Below, piece after piece: positions 8,168-17,310 of a stretch of 64,000 nt of DNA. The first letter of the stretch is position 1. Every line of letters starts with the position of its first letter. The notes below the pieces were generated by a model. The model was not told the DNA's origin, did not search any database, and saw only the letters and a program-made list of their open reading frames with translations. Source of the stretch: Ruegeria sp. PrR005 (GTDB taxonomy: Bacteria; Pseudomonadota; Alphaproteobacteria; Rhodobacterales; Rhodobacteraceae); the NCBI RefSeq assembly GCF_010500245.1, contig NZ_JAAGOX010000055.1, positions 164,321 to 228,320 on the forward strand, written 5' to 3'. A program made the position numbers and the translations under genes.

Positions 8168-9094
8168 ATGCCCCTGGAAAAATCCGAACTCAGCCGTGGC
8201 GCGCGCGCGTCCTATTATGCCCAATACCTGGTGCTGCGCGGACTGATCGGCGGCATGCGGTTGCTGCCCTATGACACGCGGATCGCCGCCATGGGCCGGT
8301 TGATGAGCGGACTCGGGCCGCTGGTGGGATTCAGCAAGCGTATCCGCGACAACCTTGCGCTAACCTGCCCCGACCTGCCCGAGACCGAGGTTCGTCGCCT
8401 GTGCCGCGCCGTGCCGGACAATGCGGGACGCGCAATCATGGAGCATTTCTCGCCAGAAGGCTTCACTCGGCGCCAGAAAGGCGCCGAAATCACCGGCCCC
8501 GGCATTGCCGCCTTCGATGCTGCGGTTGCAGCGGGCAAGCCGGTAATGATGATCACTGCCCATTTCGGCCATTACCTCGCAGCGCGCGTCGCATTGCAGG
8601 CCCGAGGCGGCAAACCGATTGGTTGCCTCTATCGCCGCATGGCCAACCCCTATTTCAACGAGATCTACGTAGACGCTTTTCACAAGACCGGCGAGCCGAT
8701 GTTCGAACAGGGACGGCGCGGTATGATGGAAATGGTCCGGTCTCTGAAACAGGGTGGGATCATCGCCATCGTCTCGGATCTGCACGCTCATGGCGGCGAG
8801 CAACTGACTTTCTTTGGTCAAACTGCGGTCACTTCGGTTCTGAATGCAGAACTGGCCCTGAAATACGATGCGGTGATGATCCCCTGCTACGCGGTACGCA
8901 AGCCCAACGGGCTGGATTTCGAGATCGTTCTGCACAACCCCGTGCCTCATACCGACGCCACCACAATGACCCAGTTCATCAACGATGACCTGGAGAAGAT
9001 GGTGCGCCAACACATGGGGCAATGGTTCTGGATCCACCGCCGCTGGAAACTCTGGCTCGACGCCGAACCCCAGCCGACAACGGATGCCGCCTGA
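8168..9094 (+). CDS. LpxL/HtrB-like lysophospholipid acyltransferase family protein
   Basis: 308 residues of the family that adds secondary acyl chains to lipid A and related lipids at the inner membrane. Matching features are the early R.NLALTCPDLP segment (the family usually has R..N...FP..), the AHFGHYLA segment at the active-site position, CLYRRMANPYFNE, and GG.IA.VSDLHAHGGEQLTFFG (family: D.....G....FFG). The usual HX4D/E catalytic pair is not intact: the position after HFGHY is Leu, not Asp or Glu. It could use another acid, act on a different lipid, or be inactive. It directly follows the EamA gene; the DUF1223 gene converges with stops adjacent. Confidence 0.8.
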   Translation: MPLEKSELSRGARASYYAQYLVLRGLIGGMRLLPYDTRIAAMGRLMSGLGPLVGFSKRIRDNLALTCPDLPETEVRRLCRAVPDNAGRAIMEHFSPEGFTRRQKGAEITGPGIAAFDAAVAAGKPVMMITAHFGHYLAARVALQARGGKPIGCLYRRMANPYFNEIYVDAFHKTGEPMFEQGRRGMMEMVRSLKQGGIIAIVSDLHAHGGEQLTFFGQTAVTSVLNAELALKYDAVMIPCYAVRKPNGLDFEIVLHNPVPHTDATTMTQFINDDLEKMVRQHMGQWFWIHRRWKLWLDAEPQPTTDAA

Positions 9095-9802
9095 TCACTT
9101 GACCCGCGCCGCGGCCAGGATTGGACCGGCGCCAGCCTGCTGCACCAGCACCACCGCCGGCAGGTCACCTTCGGCCGGGACGATCAGGTCCATCTGCGAC
9201 CGGCCATCCCAGCGGCCCACGACGCTCAGGCTTTCGACCACATTGGCATAGTCCAGGTCGCGCCCCGCAAGCTCACCGCGTTTGATCGACGCGTGGCGCA
9301 GCGGCGTATAGCGGATCAATTGCACCACATGGTCCCCTGCAACACTGTCCCCGGACGGAGCCAGCGAAACCGATAGTGTTTGCCCGACGCGCGCCACCGA
9401 AAGATCGACCAGTGCAGGCTGTTTCTTGTGCGCTTCGATCAGCGACAACACGTCAGGCTCGCGCGCGCCTACCACGTCCTCAACCCCTTGCACGACCATC
9501 TGTGGGGTATAGATCATCGAGCGCCCGCCGGACCGGGCATAGGCCTGCTGCCGCAAGGTATGGGCCGGACTGGCAAAGGCATCCTTCCAACCGATGTAAT
9601 CCCAATAGTCCACATGTAATGCCAGCCCGATCACGTCGTCGCGCGCTGCCAGCCGATGCATGATCGCGTCTGCGGGCGGGCACGATGAGCATCCTTGCGA
9701 GGTGAACAGTTCCACCACGACCGGTTGCTCGGCCCTGGCAATACCTGACACGGCCAGTGCCGTCAGCATGGTCAGCGCAAGGCGCAGGGCGGCAGTTTTC
9801 AT
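9095..9802 (-). CDS. DUF1223 family exported thioredoxin-like protein
   Basis: 235 residues. Signal peptide MKTAALRLALTMLTALA with cleavage near ARA-EQP. Directly after it comes VELFTSQGCSSCPPAD, the CxxC motif of this thioredoxin-fold family, followed by ALHVDYWDYIGWKDAF. It is probably a periplasmic thiol oxidoreductase or redox sensor, but no reaction has been established for the family. The start at 9802 has AGGAAAG upstream; longer in-frame extensions to the left lack a signal peptide. It diverges from acnA. Confidence 0.88.
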   Translation of the reverse strand: MKTAALRLALTMLTALAVSGIARAEQPVVVELFTSQGCSSCPPADAIMHRLAARDDVIGLALHVDYWDYIGWKDAFASPAHTLRQQAYARSGGRSMIYTPQMVVQGVEDVVGAREPDVLSLIEAHKKQPALVDLSVARVGQTLSVSLAPSGDSVAGDHVVQLIRYTPLRHASIKRGELAGRDLDYANVVESLSVVGRWDGRSQMDLIVPAEGDLPAVVLVQQAGAGPILAAARVK

Positions 9803-9900
9803 GGCCTGTTGTCTTTCCTGTTCAAGTGACCTCTCTGTAACCCTACGCCGGGCCTCATCACGAAGCCAATCAAGGATGCTTGAGCGTTCAACACGAAATT

Positions 9901-9950
9901 GTATACCGTTGCATGCAGCGTATTGCGACCCCATGTGTGCAATGGTATAC
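9901..9950. promoter_or_regulatory. Pair of GTATAC palindromes in mirror arrangement upstream of acnA
   Basis: GTATACCGTTGCATGCA (9901-9917) and TGTGTGCAATGGTATAC (9934-9950) form a long imperfect inverted repeat, 14 of 17 positions matching. Each arm contains GTATAC, and the second sits in the perfect palindrome TGGTATACCA. GntR-family (FadR/FCD-type) repressors bind GTATAC-like palindromes. The site lies ~105 bases before the acnA start and ~100 bases before the divergent DUF1223 gene. Confidence 0.5.
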
Positions 9951-10054
9951 CATAATTGACGCACCCCCCGTCTTGGTGCTTGAACACAAGGCGGGCGTGA
10001 TGCAGATAACCCGCAGCGAATCCCATTTCCACGTTCCTTCAGAGGGAGGCCAAG

Positions 10055-12745
10055 ATGCCCATCACAGTCGGACAGGATACCGCCAAGACGCGCCGCACGC
10101 TCAGCGTCAATGGCAAATCCATTTCCTATTACTCCATTCCCGCCGCGACCGAAGCCGGTCTTGGCGATTTCTCGAACCTTCCCGCCTCGCTGAAGGTGGT
10201 GCTGGAAAACATGCTGCGGTTCGAGGATGGCGGTTTCTCGGTCTCGGTCGAGGACATCAAGGCATTCGCCGAATGGGGCGCCAAGGGTGGCAAGAACCCG
10301 CGCGAAATTGCCTATCGTCCGGCCCGCGTGCTGATGCAGGACTTTACCGGCGTGCCTGCCGTGGTCGACCTGGCCGCGATGCGTGACGGGATCAAGGGCC
10401 TGGGTGGCGACGCGCAGAAGATCAACCCGCTGAACCCCGTCGACCTCGTCATCGACCACTCGGTCATGATCGACGAGTTCGGCAACCCGCGCGCCTTCCA
10501 GATGAATGTGGACCGCGAGTACGAGCGGAACCTCGAACGTTACACCTTCCTGAAATGGGGCCAGAACGCGTTCAACAACTTCCGCGTTGTGCCGCCGGGC
10601 ACCGGCATCTGCCACCAGGTCAACGTCGAATACCTGGCACAGACCGTCTGGACCGACACCGACCAGAACGGTGACACCGTCGCCTATCCCGACACGCTGG
10701 TCGGCACCGACAGCCATACCACCATGGTCAACGGCCTGGCCGTTCTGGGCTGGGGTGTGGGCGGTATCGAGGCCGAGGCCGCGATGCTGGGCCAGCCGAT
10801 CTCAATGCTGATCCCCGAGGTTGTCGGCTTCAAGCTGACCGGCGAGATGGTCGAAGGCACCACCGCCACCGACCTGGTGCTGAAAGTGGTCGAAATGCTG
10901 CGCAAGCACGGCGTGGTCGGCAAGTTCGTCGAATTCTATGGCCCCGGCCTCGACAAACTGCCCCTGCCAGACCGTTCGACCATCGCGAACATGGCGCCCG
11001 AATACGGCGCGACTTGCGGTTTCTTCCCGATCGACGACGAGACCCTGCGTTACCTGCGCCAGACCGGCCGCGACGAGGACCGCATCGCACTGGTCGAAGC
11101 CTATGCCAAGGAGAACGGTTTCTGGCGCGGCGCCAACTATGCGCCGGTCTACAGCTCGACGCTGGAACTGGATATGGGCACCATCGTGCCCGCGATCTCG
11201 GGTCCGAAGCGCCCGCAGGACTACCTGCCGCTGACCGGTGCCAAGTCCGCGTTTGCCCGCGAAATGACCGAGACCTTCAAGCGCCCGGCCGACAAGGAAG
11301 TCGCCGTCGAAGGCGAGGATTACACCATGTCCTCGGGCAAGGTCGTGATCGCCTCGATCACCTCCTGCACCAACACCTCGAACCCCTATGTGCTGATCGG
11401 CGCCGGTCTGGTTGCCCGCAAGGCGCGTGAACTGGGCCTGAACCGCAAGCCGTGGGTCAAGACCTCGCTGGCCCCCGGCAGCCAGGTTGTGACCGAGTAT
11501 CTGGAGGCCGCTGGCCTGCAAGAGGATCTGGATGCCATCGGCTTCAACCTCGTGGGTTATGGCTGCACCACCTGCATTGGCAACTCCGGCCCGCTGCAAC
11601 CCGAGATCTCCAAGGCGATCAACGAGGGCGACCTTGTTGCCACCGCCGTTCTCTCGGGCAACCGCAACTTCGAAGGACGCATCAGCCCCGATGTGCGCGC
11701 CAACTATCTGGCCTCGCCGCCGCTGGTCGTCGCCTATGCGCTGGCCGGTGACATGAACATCGACCTGACCAGCGAGCCGCTCGGCACCTCGAAGGATGGG
11801 CAGCCGGTTTACCTGAAAGACATCTGGCCCACCAACAAGGAAATCGCCGACCTGGTGCACGCCACCGTGACGCGCGAGGCGTTCCTCAAGAAATACGCCG
11901 ACGTGTTCAAGGGCGATGCCAAATGGCAGGCGGTCGAGACCACCGACAGCGAGACCTACGACTGGCCCGCGACCTCGACCTATATCCAGAACCCGCCCTA
12001 CTTCCAGGGCATGTCCCCTGAAAAGGGTGAGATCACCAATATCGAGGGGGCCCGCGTTCTGGCCATTCTCGGCGACATGATCACCACTGACCACATCTCG
12101 CCCGCCGGTTCGTTCAAGGTTGACACCCCGGCAGGCAAGTACCTGACCGAGCGCCAGGTTCAGCCGCGCGAGTTCAACTCCTATGGCTCGCGCCGCGGCA
12201 ACCACGAGGTGATGATGCGCGGCACATTCGCCAACATCCGCATCAAGAACGAGATGCTGGACGGTGTCGAGGGCGGCTTTACCAAGGGCCCCGATGGCGC
12301 GCAGACCTCGATCTACGACGCCTCTATGGCCTACCAAGAGGCCGGAATTCCGCTGGTGATTTTTGCCGGCAAGGAATACGGCGCTGGTTCGTCGCGCGAT
12401 TGGGCGGCCAAGGGCACCGCACTGCTGGGCGTCAAGGCCGTGATCGCCGAAAGCTTCGAGCGTATCCACCGCTCGAACCTGGTTGGCATGGGCGTCATCC
12501 CGTTCGAGTTCACCGGCGGTGACACCCGTCAGTCGCTAGGCTTGAAAGGCGATGAAACCGTCTCGATCCGTGGTCTGGACACGATCCAGCCGCTTCAGAC
12601 CGTGCCTTGCGACATCACCTATGCCGATGGCAGCAGCAGGACGATCGAGGTCAAGTGCCGGATCGATACCGCGCCCGAGATCGAGTACATCGAAAATGGC
12701 GGCGTGTTGCACTACGTGCTGCGCAACCTTGCCAAGGCCAGCTGA
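10055..12745 (+). CDS. acnA: Aconitate hydratase A (IRP1-type)
   Basis: Aconitase isomerises citrate to isocitrate in the TCA cycle using a [4Fe-4S] cluster. The 896-residue protein has the cluster ligands in [11 protein letters not shown] and [13 protein letters not shown], the N-terminal [12 protein letters not shown] substrate loop, and the C-terminal swivel domain with [17 protein letters not shown] and [13 protein letters not shown]. Length and order match the AcnA/IRP1 class, not AcnB. GAGGGAGGCCAAG precedes the ATG. It is monocistronic, with palindromic operator candidates upstream and a strong terminator downstream. Confidence 0.98.
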   Translation: MPITVGQDTAKTRRTLSVNGKSISYYSIPAATEAGLGDFSNLPASLKVVLENMLRFEDGGFSVSVEDIKAFAEWGAKGGKNPREIAYRPARVLMQDFTGVPAVVDLAAMRDGIKGLGGDAQKINPLNPVDLVIDHSVMIDEFGNPRAFQMNVDREYERNLERYTFLKWGQNAFNNFRVVPPGTGICHQVNVEYLAQTVWTDTDQNGDTVAYPDTLVGTDSHTTMVNGLAVLGWGVGGIEAEAAMLGQPISMLIPEVVGFKLTGEMVEGTTATDLVLKVVEMLRKHGVVGKFVEFYGPGLDKLPLPDRSTIANMAPEYGATCGFFPIDDETLRYLRQTGRDEDRIALVEAYAKENGFWRGANYAPVYSSTLELDMGTIVPAISGPKRPQDYLPLTGAKSAFAREMTETFKRPADKEVAVEGEDYTMSSGKVVIASITSCTNTSNPYVLIGAGLVARKARELGLNRKPWVKTSLAPGSQVVTEYLEAAGLQEDLDAIGFNLVGYGCTTCIGNSGPLQPEISKAINEGDLVATAVLSGNRNFEGRISPDVRANYLASPPLVVAYALAGDMNIDLTSEPLGTSKDGQPVYLKDIWPTNKEIADLVHATVTREAFLKKYADVFKGDAKWQAVETTDSETYDWPATSTYIQNPPYFQGMSPEKGEITNIEGARVLAILGDMITTDHISPAGSFKVDTPAGKYLTERQVQPREFNSYGSRRGNHEVMMRGTFANIRIKNEMLDGVEGGFTKGPDGAQTSIYDASMAYQEAGIPLVIFAGKEYGAGSSRDWAAKGTALLGVKAVIAESFERIHRSNLVGMGVIPFEFTGGDTRQSLGLKGDETVSIRGLDTIQPLQTVPCDITYADGSSRTIEVKCRIDTAPEIEYIENGGVLHYVLRNLAKAS

Positions 12746-12769
12746 TCCAGAGCTGCACAGTCAAACAAC

Positions 12770-12800
12770 AAGGGCGCCCTAAGGGGCGCCCTTTTCTTTT
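12770..12800 (+). terminator. Rho-independent terminator of acnA
   Basis: AAGGGCGCC (12770-12778) pairs perfectly with GGCGCCCTT (12785-12793), extended by a C-G and a T-G pair, and a T-rich tail TTTTCTTTTC follows. It lies 24 bases after the acnA stop. Confidence 0.88.
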
Positions 12801-12927
12801 CAGCGTGCCCCGCGCCTCGACCTCGGCGCGCTGTGACAGCGGTATCTCAGCTCAGACTTTCAAACACGGAGCTGTTCAGTTTTTCTTAATCGATTGCTCT
12901 GATCCTGCGCCTATACGGGAGACCTGG

Positions 12928-13212
12928 ATGCAGGAAGTTGTCATCGTCAAATCAACGCCATTGGCTGGGAAATTCGCCGCGCTCGCCGAACTGATCGGGT
13001 CGCTGGTGGCCGAAACCCGCACCTTTCCTGGCTGTGTCAACGCATATTTATTGCTGTCCGCAGAACGAAATGAGCAGGTCGTCGTCCATATCTGGGAGAA
13101 CCCCGATGCACTTGAGGCCTATCTGATCTGGCGCGCCGACCGGGGCGATTTTCTGAGAATCAACGAGTTCCTTGAGGTCGAACAGGATTTCGCCACCTAC
13201 CAGCTTGCCTGA
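12928..13212 (+). CDS. Antibiotic biosynthesis monooxygenase (ABM) domain protein
   Basis: 94 residues forming a single dimeric alpha/beta-barrel domain. Marks are the opening strand VVIVKSTPLAGK, a long helix (LAELIGSLVAETRTFPGCV), and VVVHIWENPDALEAYLIWR, where a Trp/Glu strand is followed by the helix typical of ABM domains. These act as cofactor-free oxygenases, heme-handling proteins or dimerisation modules; the role here is unknown. The ATG at 12928 has GGGAGACCTGG upstream; longer frames run back into the acnA terminator. It converges on the ccm cluster. Confidence 0.72.
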   Translation: MQEVVIVKSTPLAGKFAALAELIGSLVAETRTFPGCVNAYLLLSAERNEQVVVHIWENPDALEAYLIWRADRGDFLRINEFLEVEQDFATYQLA

Positions 13213-13218
13213 AACGCC

Positions 13219-13755
13219 CTACTCCGCCGATTTTTCAAGTGCCGGGCGGATGGCGCTGTCTATTACCCGCGCTGTGATCGGACCGGCAAAGCGCAACACG
13301 ATGGTGCCGTCACCCTTGATGACATAGGTCTCGGGCACGCCGTAGACGCCCCAGTCGAGACCCGTCCGGCCCTGTTCGTCCCGGCCCAGGGCACGGAACG
13401 GATTGCCAAGCTCGTCAAGGAACCCTTGCGCGTTCTCTACCTTGTCCTTGTAGTTCACGCCATAGATCGGGATACCTTCGGCGGCGAGCTTTTCCAAACT
13501 GGGATGCTCGGCCCGGCATGGCGCGCACCAACTGGCCCAGAAATTGACCAGCTTGACCTCGCCATCGCGTAGTGTCGCGTCGTTGAACCCCGGCGCGCCC
13601 GGAAACTCGGTCATCGCAAGTGCCGGAGCCGGTTGCCCTTCACGCGCCGAAGGCAGGGACTGGGGATCGTCGCGAAACATCCCAACCGCGGCCAGCAGCA
13701 CAAACGCGCCAAAAATTAGCGGGGGCGCCAGCATCAGCGGTGAAACCTTAGCCAT
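13219..13755 (-). CDS. ccmG: Thiol:disulfide interchange protein CcmG/DsbE
   Basis: CcmG keeps the apocytochrome c heme-binding cysteines reduced in the periplasm during cytochrome c maturation. The 178-residue protein has an N-terminal membrane anchor (LMLAPPLIFGAFVLLAAVGMF) and a thioredoxin fold with active site WASWCAPCRAEHP. The CcmG-specific acidic and GVP features follow (YGVNYKDK, GVYGVPETYVI). It is the last gene of ccmABCDG. Its ATG overlaps the end of ccmD by eight bases, indicating translational coupling. Confidence 0.95.
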   Translation of the reverse strand: MAKVSPLMLAPPLIFGAFVLLAAVGMFRDDPQSLPSAREGQPAPALAMTEFPGAPGFNDATLRDGEVKLVNFWASWCAPCRAEHPSLEKLAAEGIPIYGVNYKDKVENAQGFLDELGNPFRALGRDEQGRTGLDWGVYGVPETYVIKGDGTIVLRFAGPITARVIDSAIRPALEKSAE

Positions 13756-13906
13756 TGCGCGACATCCTCTGTTCGACCCGTTCCATTTCCGCCCGGACCT
13801 TGCGTCCCCGGCGAATGCTCAGCGCAACCAGCGCCACCAGCAGCACGATGGATGTGCCATAGGCGGACAGCACCGTGCCCGCGTATTTTCCAAGATCCGG
13901 AATCAT
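13748..13906 (-). CDS. ccmD: Heme exporter protein CcmD
   Basis: A 52-residue frame between ccmC and ccmG begins MIPDLGKYAGTVLSAYGTSI. It has one membrane helix (YGTSIVLLVALVALSI) followed by a basic cytoplasmic tail (RRGRKVRAEMERVEQR), which is the CcmD pattern. CcmD stabilises the CcmABC-CcmE heme-release complex. Its start overlaps the ccmC stop by 4 bases (ATGA) and its end overlaps the ccmG start by 8 bases, exactly as expected in a tightly coupled ccm operon. Confidence 0.93.
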   Translation of the reverse strand: MIPDLGKYAGTVLSAYGTSIVLLVALVALSIRRGRKVRAEMERVEQRMSRNG

Positions 13907-14676
13907 CCGTTTACCCTTTCCCGCGCCAACAGCGCCTTGATCCGGCGGGCGCGGATCTCGGTCCCCGTCCGGTAGAAGACCAGCGCCACGAACAGCAGGA
14001 AGAAGCCCGCCATCGAAAGCAGCAGCGGATAGGCATAGACATTGCTGACCTTTTCAGTGGTATCGGTCCCGGCAACAGCGCCGGCACGCAGGACCGAGGC
14101 CCCCTGATGCAGCCCCTGGTTCCAGAAATAGACGGCATAGCGGCTGAGCACGGCAAACACCGAGCCGACAAGGCAAAGGACCGAGGTCAGATCGGCTGCG
14201 GTATCGGGATCCTCGATGGCCTCCCACAGGGCCATGTATCCAAGGTAGAACAGGAACAGCACCAGAAACGAGGTCAGGCGCGGGTCCCATTCCCACCAGG
14301 TGCCCCACATCGGCTGGCCCCAGATCGCCCCGGTAACCAAAGCGATCAGGGTCATCACCGCTCCGATTGGCGCCGCCGCGCGCGAGGCCAGCGCGCTGAC
14401 ATGGTGCCGCCGGATCAGCCAGACCAGAGAGGTAATCAGCATCATGAACCAGGCACTGGTCGCCAGAAAGGCCGAGGGCACGTGGATATAGATGATCTTG
14501 ACCGTCGATCCCTGCCGGTAATCGTCGGGCGTGAAGAAGAAGCCCCAGACAAGCCCGCCAATCAGCGTGACAGCCGTGAGCAGCCATAGAACCGGCAGCA
14601 CCCGCTCGGTGGTGGCCAGGAACTTGCGCGGGTTGGCATATTCCCAGAGCGCATTGAGTCTCGTTGATATCGACAT
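13903..14676 (-). CDS. ccmC: Heme exporter protein CcmC
   Basis: CcmC presents heme to the chaperone CcmE at the outer face of the cytoplasmic membrane. The 257-residue, six-helix protein carries the tryptophan-rich heme-handling motif WGTWWEWDPRLTS. The two conserved histidines sit in IYIHVPSAF and in the later NQGLHQGAS periplasmic loop. It follows ccmB with a 45-base gap and overlaps ccmD. Confidence 0.97.
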   Translation of the reverse strand: MSISTRLNALWEYANPRKFLATTERVLPVLWLLTAVTLIGGLVWGFFFTPDDYRQGSTVKIIYIHVPSAFLATSAWFMMLITSLVWLIRRHHVSALASRAAAPIGAVMTLIALVTGAIWGQPMWGTWWEWDPRLTSFLVLFLFYLGYMALWEAIEDPDTAADLTSVLCLVGSVFAVLSRYAVYFWNQGLHQGASVLRAGAVAGTDTTEKVSNVYAYPLLLSMAGFFLLFVALVFYRTGTEIRARRIKALLARERVNG

Positions 14677-14721
14677 GGGCCCTATCTAGTCCGAAGCAGA
14701 GGCATTCTCAATTGACTTGCG

Positions 14722-15378
14722 TCAACGCAGATTGACGCGGAGCACCGCGGCGCTGGCAAAGGGCAAAAGCGCGATCACCGCGGCGCTGATCCCTGCCAGC
14801 ATCATCAGCGGAGTTGCCACCGTCATGCCCTCGGCGCCACGGCGCGCGACCTCGGCCCCGTAGATCAAGGTTGGGACATAGAGCGGCAGCACGAGGAGCG
14901 ACAACAGCAGTCCGCCGCGTTTCAGCCCAACGGTCAGCGCCGCGCCAAATGTGCCGATGACGCTGAGCGCCGGGGTACCAAGGGCGAGCGAGATCACCAT
15001 CCACAAGAAACCCGGCCCGGGCAGGTTCAGCAGCACGCCCAGCACCGGCGCGGCCAGCACAAGGGGCAAGCCGGTCGCCAGCCAATGCGCCAGCGCCTTG
15101 ATCGTGACCACCGATTCCAGCGGTAGAGGCGCCGTCGCCAACAGGTCGAGTGTGCCGTCCTCCCAGTCGAGCGCCAGCAGACGGTCGAGTGACAGGAGGC
15201 AAGCCAGCAAGGCCCCCAGCCACAACACCCCCGGCGCGATGGTACCAAGCAGCGCCGATTGCGGCCCGACAGAGAAGGGCACAAGAACCGTCACGATCAG
15301 AAAGAAGGCAAGGCCCAGCCCGAACCCGCCACCGGCGCGCAGCGCCAGCACAAGGTCGCGTTTCAACAGAGCGATCAC
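14722..15378 (-). CDS. ccmB: Heme exporter protein CcmB
   Basis: 218-residue, six-helix membrane subunit of the CcmAB ABC complex, which powers release of holo-CcmE. It opens [20 protein letters not shown] as CcmB proteins do, with hydrophobic segments spread along the chain and the internal [18 protein letters not shown]. It overlaps the end of ccmA by four bases (ATGA), so the ATPase and permease are translationally coupled. Confidence 0.96.
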   Translation of the reverse strand: MIALLKRDLVLALRAGGGFGLGLAFFLIVTVLVPFSVGPQSALLGTIAPGVLWLGALLACLLSLDRLLALDWEDGTLDLLATAPLPLESVVTIKALAHWLATGLPLVLAAPVLGVLLNLPGPGFLWMVISLALGTPALSVIGTFGAALTVGLKRGGLLLSLLVLPLYVPTLIYGAEVARRGAEGMTVATPLMMLAGISAAVIALLPFASAAVLRVNLR

Positions 15379-15989
15379 AGGAAACCTCCATCGAAATCGC
15401 TGTCCAGAACCGGCTTGGCCTTGTAAGGCCCCACGTCCAGGATGGTACCGTCAAGCCCAAGGTCGATATGGGTGGCGATCAAGGCCGACCCGCCCTGGGC
15501 CAGGTGGGTCCGCACCGCGCCGGCAAACATTGCAACCGCCTCGCGATCAAGCGATACGGTGGGTTCATCCAGCATCCAGATCGGCCGTCCGGTGACGAGA
15601 AGCCGCGACAGGCCCAGGCGGCGTTTTTGCCCGGCTGACAGGTTTCCCGCATGGCGGTCGGCCAGATCGCCCAGGCGAAAGGCCTCCAGGGCCGGACCGA
15701 TGTCGCGCCCGCCAAATACAGAGGCCCAGAATGTCAGGTTCTCGGTCACGCTAAGCGTTGGTTTCAGCCCGTCGGAATGCCCGGCATAGGCGATCCGGTC
15801 CTCTGCCCCGTCGATGCGACCCGCCAGCGGCTGTTGCAGGCCCGCCAGAGTGCGCAACAGGGTTGTCTTTCCCGCACCGTTTGGACCGCGCAGAATCAAA
15901 GCCTGGCCCGGCTCGAGCGTGAAGGTGAGCCCCTCGAGCACGGGGATGCCGCCGCGGGCAATAGCAAGATCGGTGACGGTAAGTGTCAT
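15375..15989 (-). CDS. ccmA: Cytochrome c biogenesis ATP-binding protein CcmA
   Basis: 204-residue ABC ATPase of the CcmAB complex. It has Walker [15 protein letters not shown], the signature [15 protein letters not shown], Walker [14 protein letters not shown] and a late switch His (LIATHIDLG). It heads the ccmABCDG operon; a GGAAG element precedes the ATG. Upstream lies a 140-base gap containing a dispersed intergenic repeat. ccmI is 36 kb away in this window. ccmE/F/H are not seen. Confidence 0.96.
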   Translation of the reverse strand: MTLTVTDLAIARGGIPVLEGLTFTLEPGQALILRGPNGAGKTTLLRTLAGLQQPLAGRIDGAEDRIAYAGHSDGLKPTLSVTENLTFWASVFGGRDIGPALEAFRLGDLADRHAGNLSAGQKRRLGLSRLLVTGRPIWMLDEPTVSLDREAVAMFAGAVRTHLAQGGSALIATHIDLGLDGTILDVGPYKAKPVLDSDFDGGFL

Positions 15990-16075
15990 GTCTTCCGCTT
16001 ATCTCATTGGTGCCGGGGGCAAAAGGCTGGAAATGACGTATCCACCGCCAGAGCCCCGCCAGCAGGCACAGCCAA

Positions 16076-16121
16076 GGGGCCAGCCCCTCGCGCTCCCCGG
16101 AGTATTTCTAGCGAAATGAAG
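16076..16121 (+). repeat. Dispersed intergenic repeat, copy A
   Basis: A small G+C hairpin (GGGGCCAGCCCC) is followed by TCGCGCTCCCCGGAGTATTT and then GCGAAATGAAG. The same layout is found in opposite orientation at 42786-42845: a G/C hairpin, CTCCCC..GGAGTATTT, then GCGAAATGAAG. It sits between the Mth938-like gene and ccmA. Function is unknown. Confidence 0.6.
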
Positions 16122-16131
16122 TGAAGCGCGC

Positions 16132-16485
16132 TCAGACAGGCAAAACTGCCAACGCGATCCGGCGGCCTTCGGACAGGAGCACGTTATAGGTGCGGCAGGC
16201 GGAGGGCGAACTCATCACCTCGACACCAATTTCTTGCCCTTCCAGCGCCGCACGCAGCGCAGACGGGATATGCGCAACCTCGGCGCCCGTGCCGATGAAC
16301 AGTACGTCCACCCGGCCCGCGAGCGCCAGCAAAGGCGCCGCATCCTCGTATCCGCCCCAGGCGGAGGTTCCTTCCGCGCCAGTCAGCACAGCACCCTGCC
16401 GCACAACGCCGCCAATCCGAAAGAAACCCGGGCCATAACCGTCGACCGGCTGCGCGTCGCTGTAGTTCATTTCGGTCAAGCGCAT
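16132..16485 (-). CDS. Mth938-like domain protein (DUF498/DUF598, NDUFAF3-related)
   Basis: 117-residue single-domain protein. The pattern ..GYGPGFFRIGG....GAVL, LFIGTGAEVAHIP and VMSSPSACRTYNVLLSEGR is that of the Mth938/AMMECR-neighbour family, whose mitochondrial member NDUFAF3 assists complex I assembly. The ATG at 16485 has AGGAG upstream; an in-frame GTG five codons earlier overlaps that site. Its start lies one base after the TauE/SafE gene stop. Bacterial members are repeatedly found close to secDF and yajC, as here. Confidence 0.82.
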   Translation of the reverse strand: MRLTEMNYSDAQPVDGYGPGFFRIGGVVRQGAVLTGAEGTSAWGGYEDAAPLLALAGRVDVLFIGTGAEVAHIPSALRAALEGQEIGVEVMSSPSACRTYNVLLSEGRRIALAVLPV

Positions 16486-16486
16486 T

Positions 16487-17242
16487 TCATTCTCCTGCAC
16501 TCCAGAAGGGCAGCCCCGACAGAGCCGCGCCCAGGATCAACCCGTAGGCCGCCAGCCGGTAGGCCCGCTCGTACCCGGGTACGAATAGCGCCGCGCCGGA
16601 CACAGTGCCAAGCATATTCGGCACGATCAACATCAGACCGGTCACCAGAAAGCCCGGATCGAGCCGCCCGGCCAGCCCCATCATCGCAAGAACCATCCAG
16701 TCATAGCCAAACAAATAGAACGTGATATTGGCCCGGATCGACGTGGCAGGCTTTGGGCTGGCCATGTAGACAAAGATCACAGGTGGTCCAGGAACGCCCA
16801 CCACGCCCCCGAGAAAGCCGGATGCTGCGCCTGTCACGGCAACCGCGCGTGGGGGCAGCGCCCCGGCATAGCGCCAGCCCAGGACAAGACCGGTGAGCAT
16901 GATCAGGGAGGCACCGGACACCAGATAGCGGAAGTCCTGCGAATCCAGCAGGAACAGGGCATAGAGCCCCAGCGGCAATGCGACAACCGCCCCCCCCAGC
17001 AGACGGGCAAGATCGCCTTTGTCCACGTGGCGGGCAGCGCGTGGCAGCATCGGCAAGGGGCCCACGATGTCCATCAGCACCAAGACCGTGATCGCCTGTA
17101 CGGGTGACAGAACCATACCGGCGAAGGGCAAGAAGATCAGCGCGGTCCCAAAACCGGCAAACCCCCGGACCAGCCCGGCAAGATATGCCGCGCCGACCAG
17201 TATCCACATTTCAGAAAGCGGCAAGCCCGATCCGAATACCAT
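16487..17242 (-). CDS. TauE/SafE (TSUP) family permease
   Basis: 251-residue membrane protein with two TSUP halves of about four helices. The first half has LVRGFAGFGTALIFLPFAGMVLSP, the second GAASGFLGGVVGVPGPPVIFVYMAS; both match the glycine-rich repeat of this family. TSUP proteins export sulfite, sulfoacetate or related anions; the substrate here is unknown. ATG at 17242 has AAGGGTGG upstream. It lies 68 bases after secF and abuts the Mth938-like gene. Confidence 0.85.
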   Translation of the reverse strand: MVFGSGLPLSEMWILVGAAYLAGLVRGFAGFGTALIFLPFAGMVLSPVQAITVLVLMDIVGPLPMLPRAARHVDKGDLARLLGGAVVALPLGLYALFLLDSQDFRYLVSGASLIMLTGLVLGWRYAGALPPRAVAVTGAASGFLGGVVGVPGPPVIFVYMASPKPATSIRANITFYLFGYDWMVLAMMGLAGRLDPGFLVTGLMLIVPNMLGTVSGAALFVPGYERAYRLAAYGLILGAALSGLPFWSAGE

Positions 17243-17310
17243 GACAGCCACCCTTACCTGTTCCGCCACCGGACCTTAGTGCCAGCGGCGGCGCAGGTAT
17301 GACGCCAGCA

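Noticed and set aside
10802..12469. A 555-codon open frame antisense to acnA, with similar long antisense frames over purB (3724-5142), the RND permease (31328-33676) and soxA (46950-49874)
   Set aside because: High G+C content leaves few stop codons in the frames opposite real genes. The products are His/Gly/Arg-rich with no domain, and the sense frames are certain genes.
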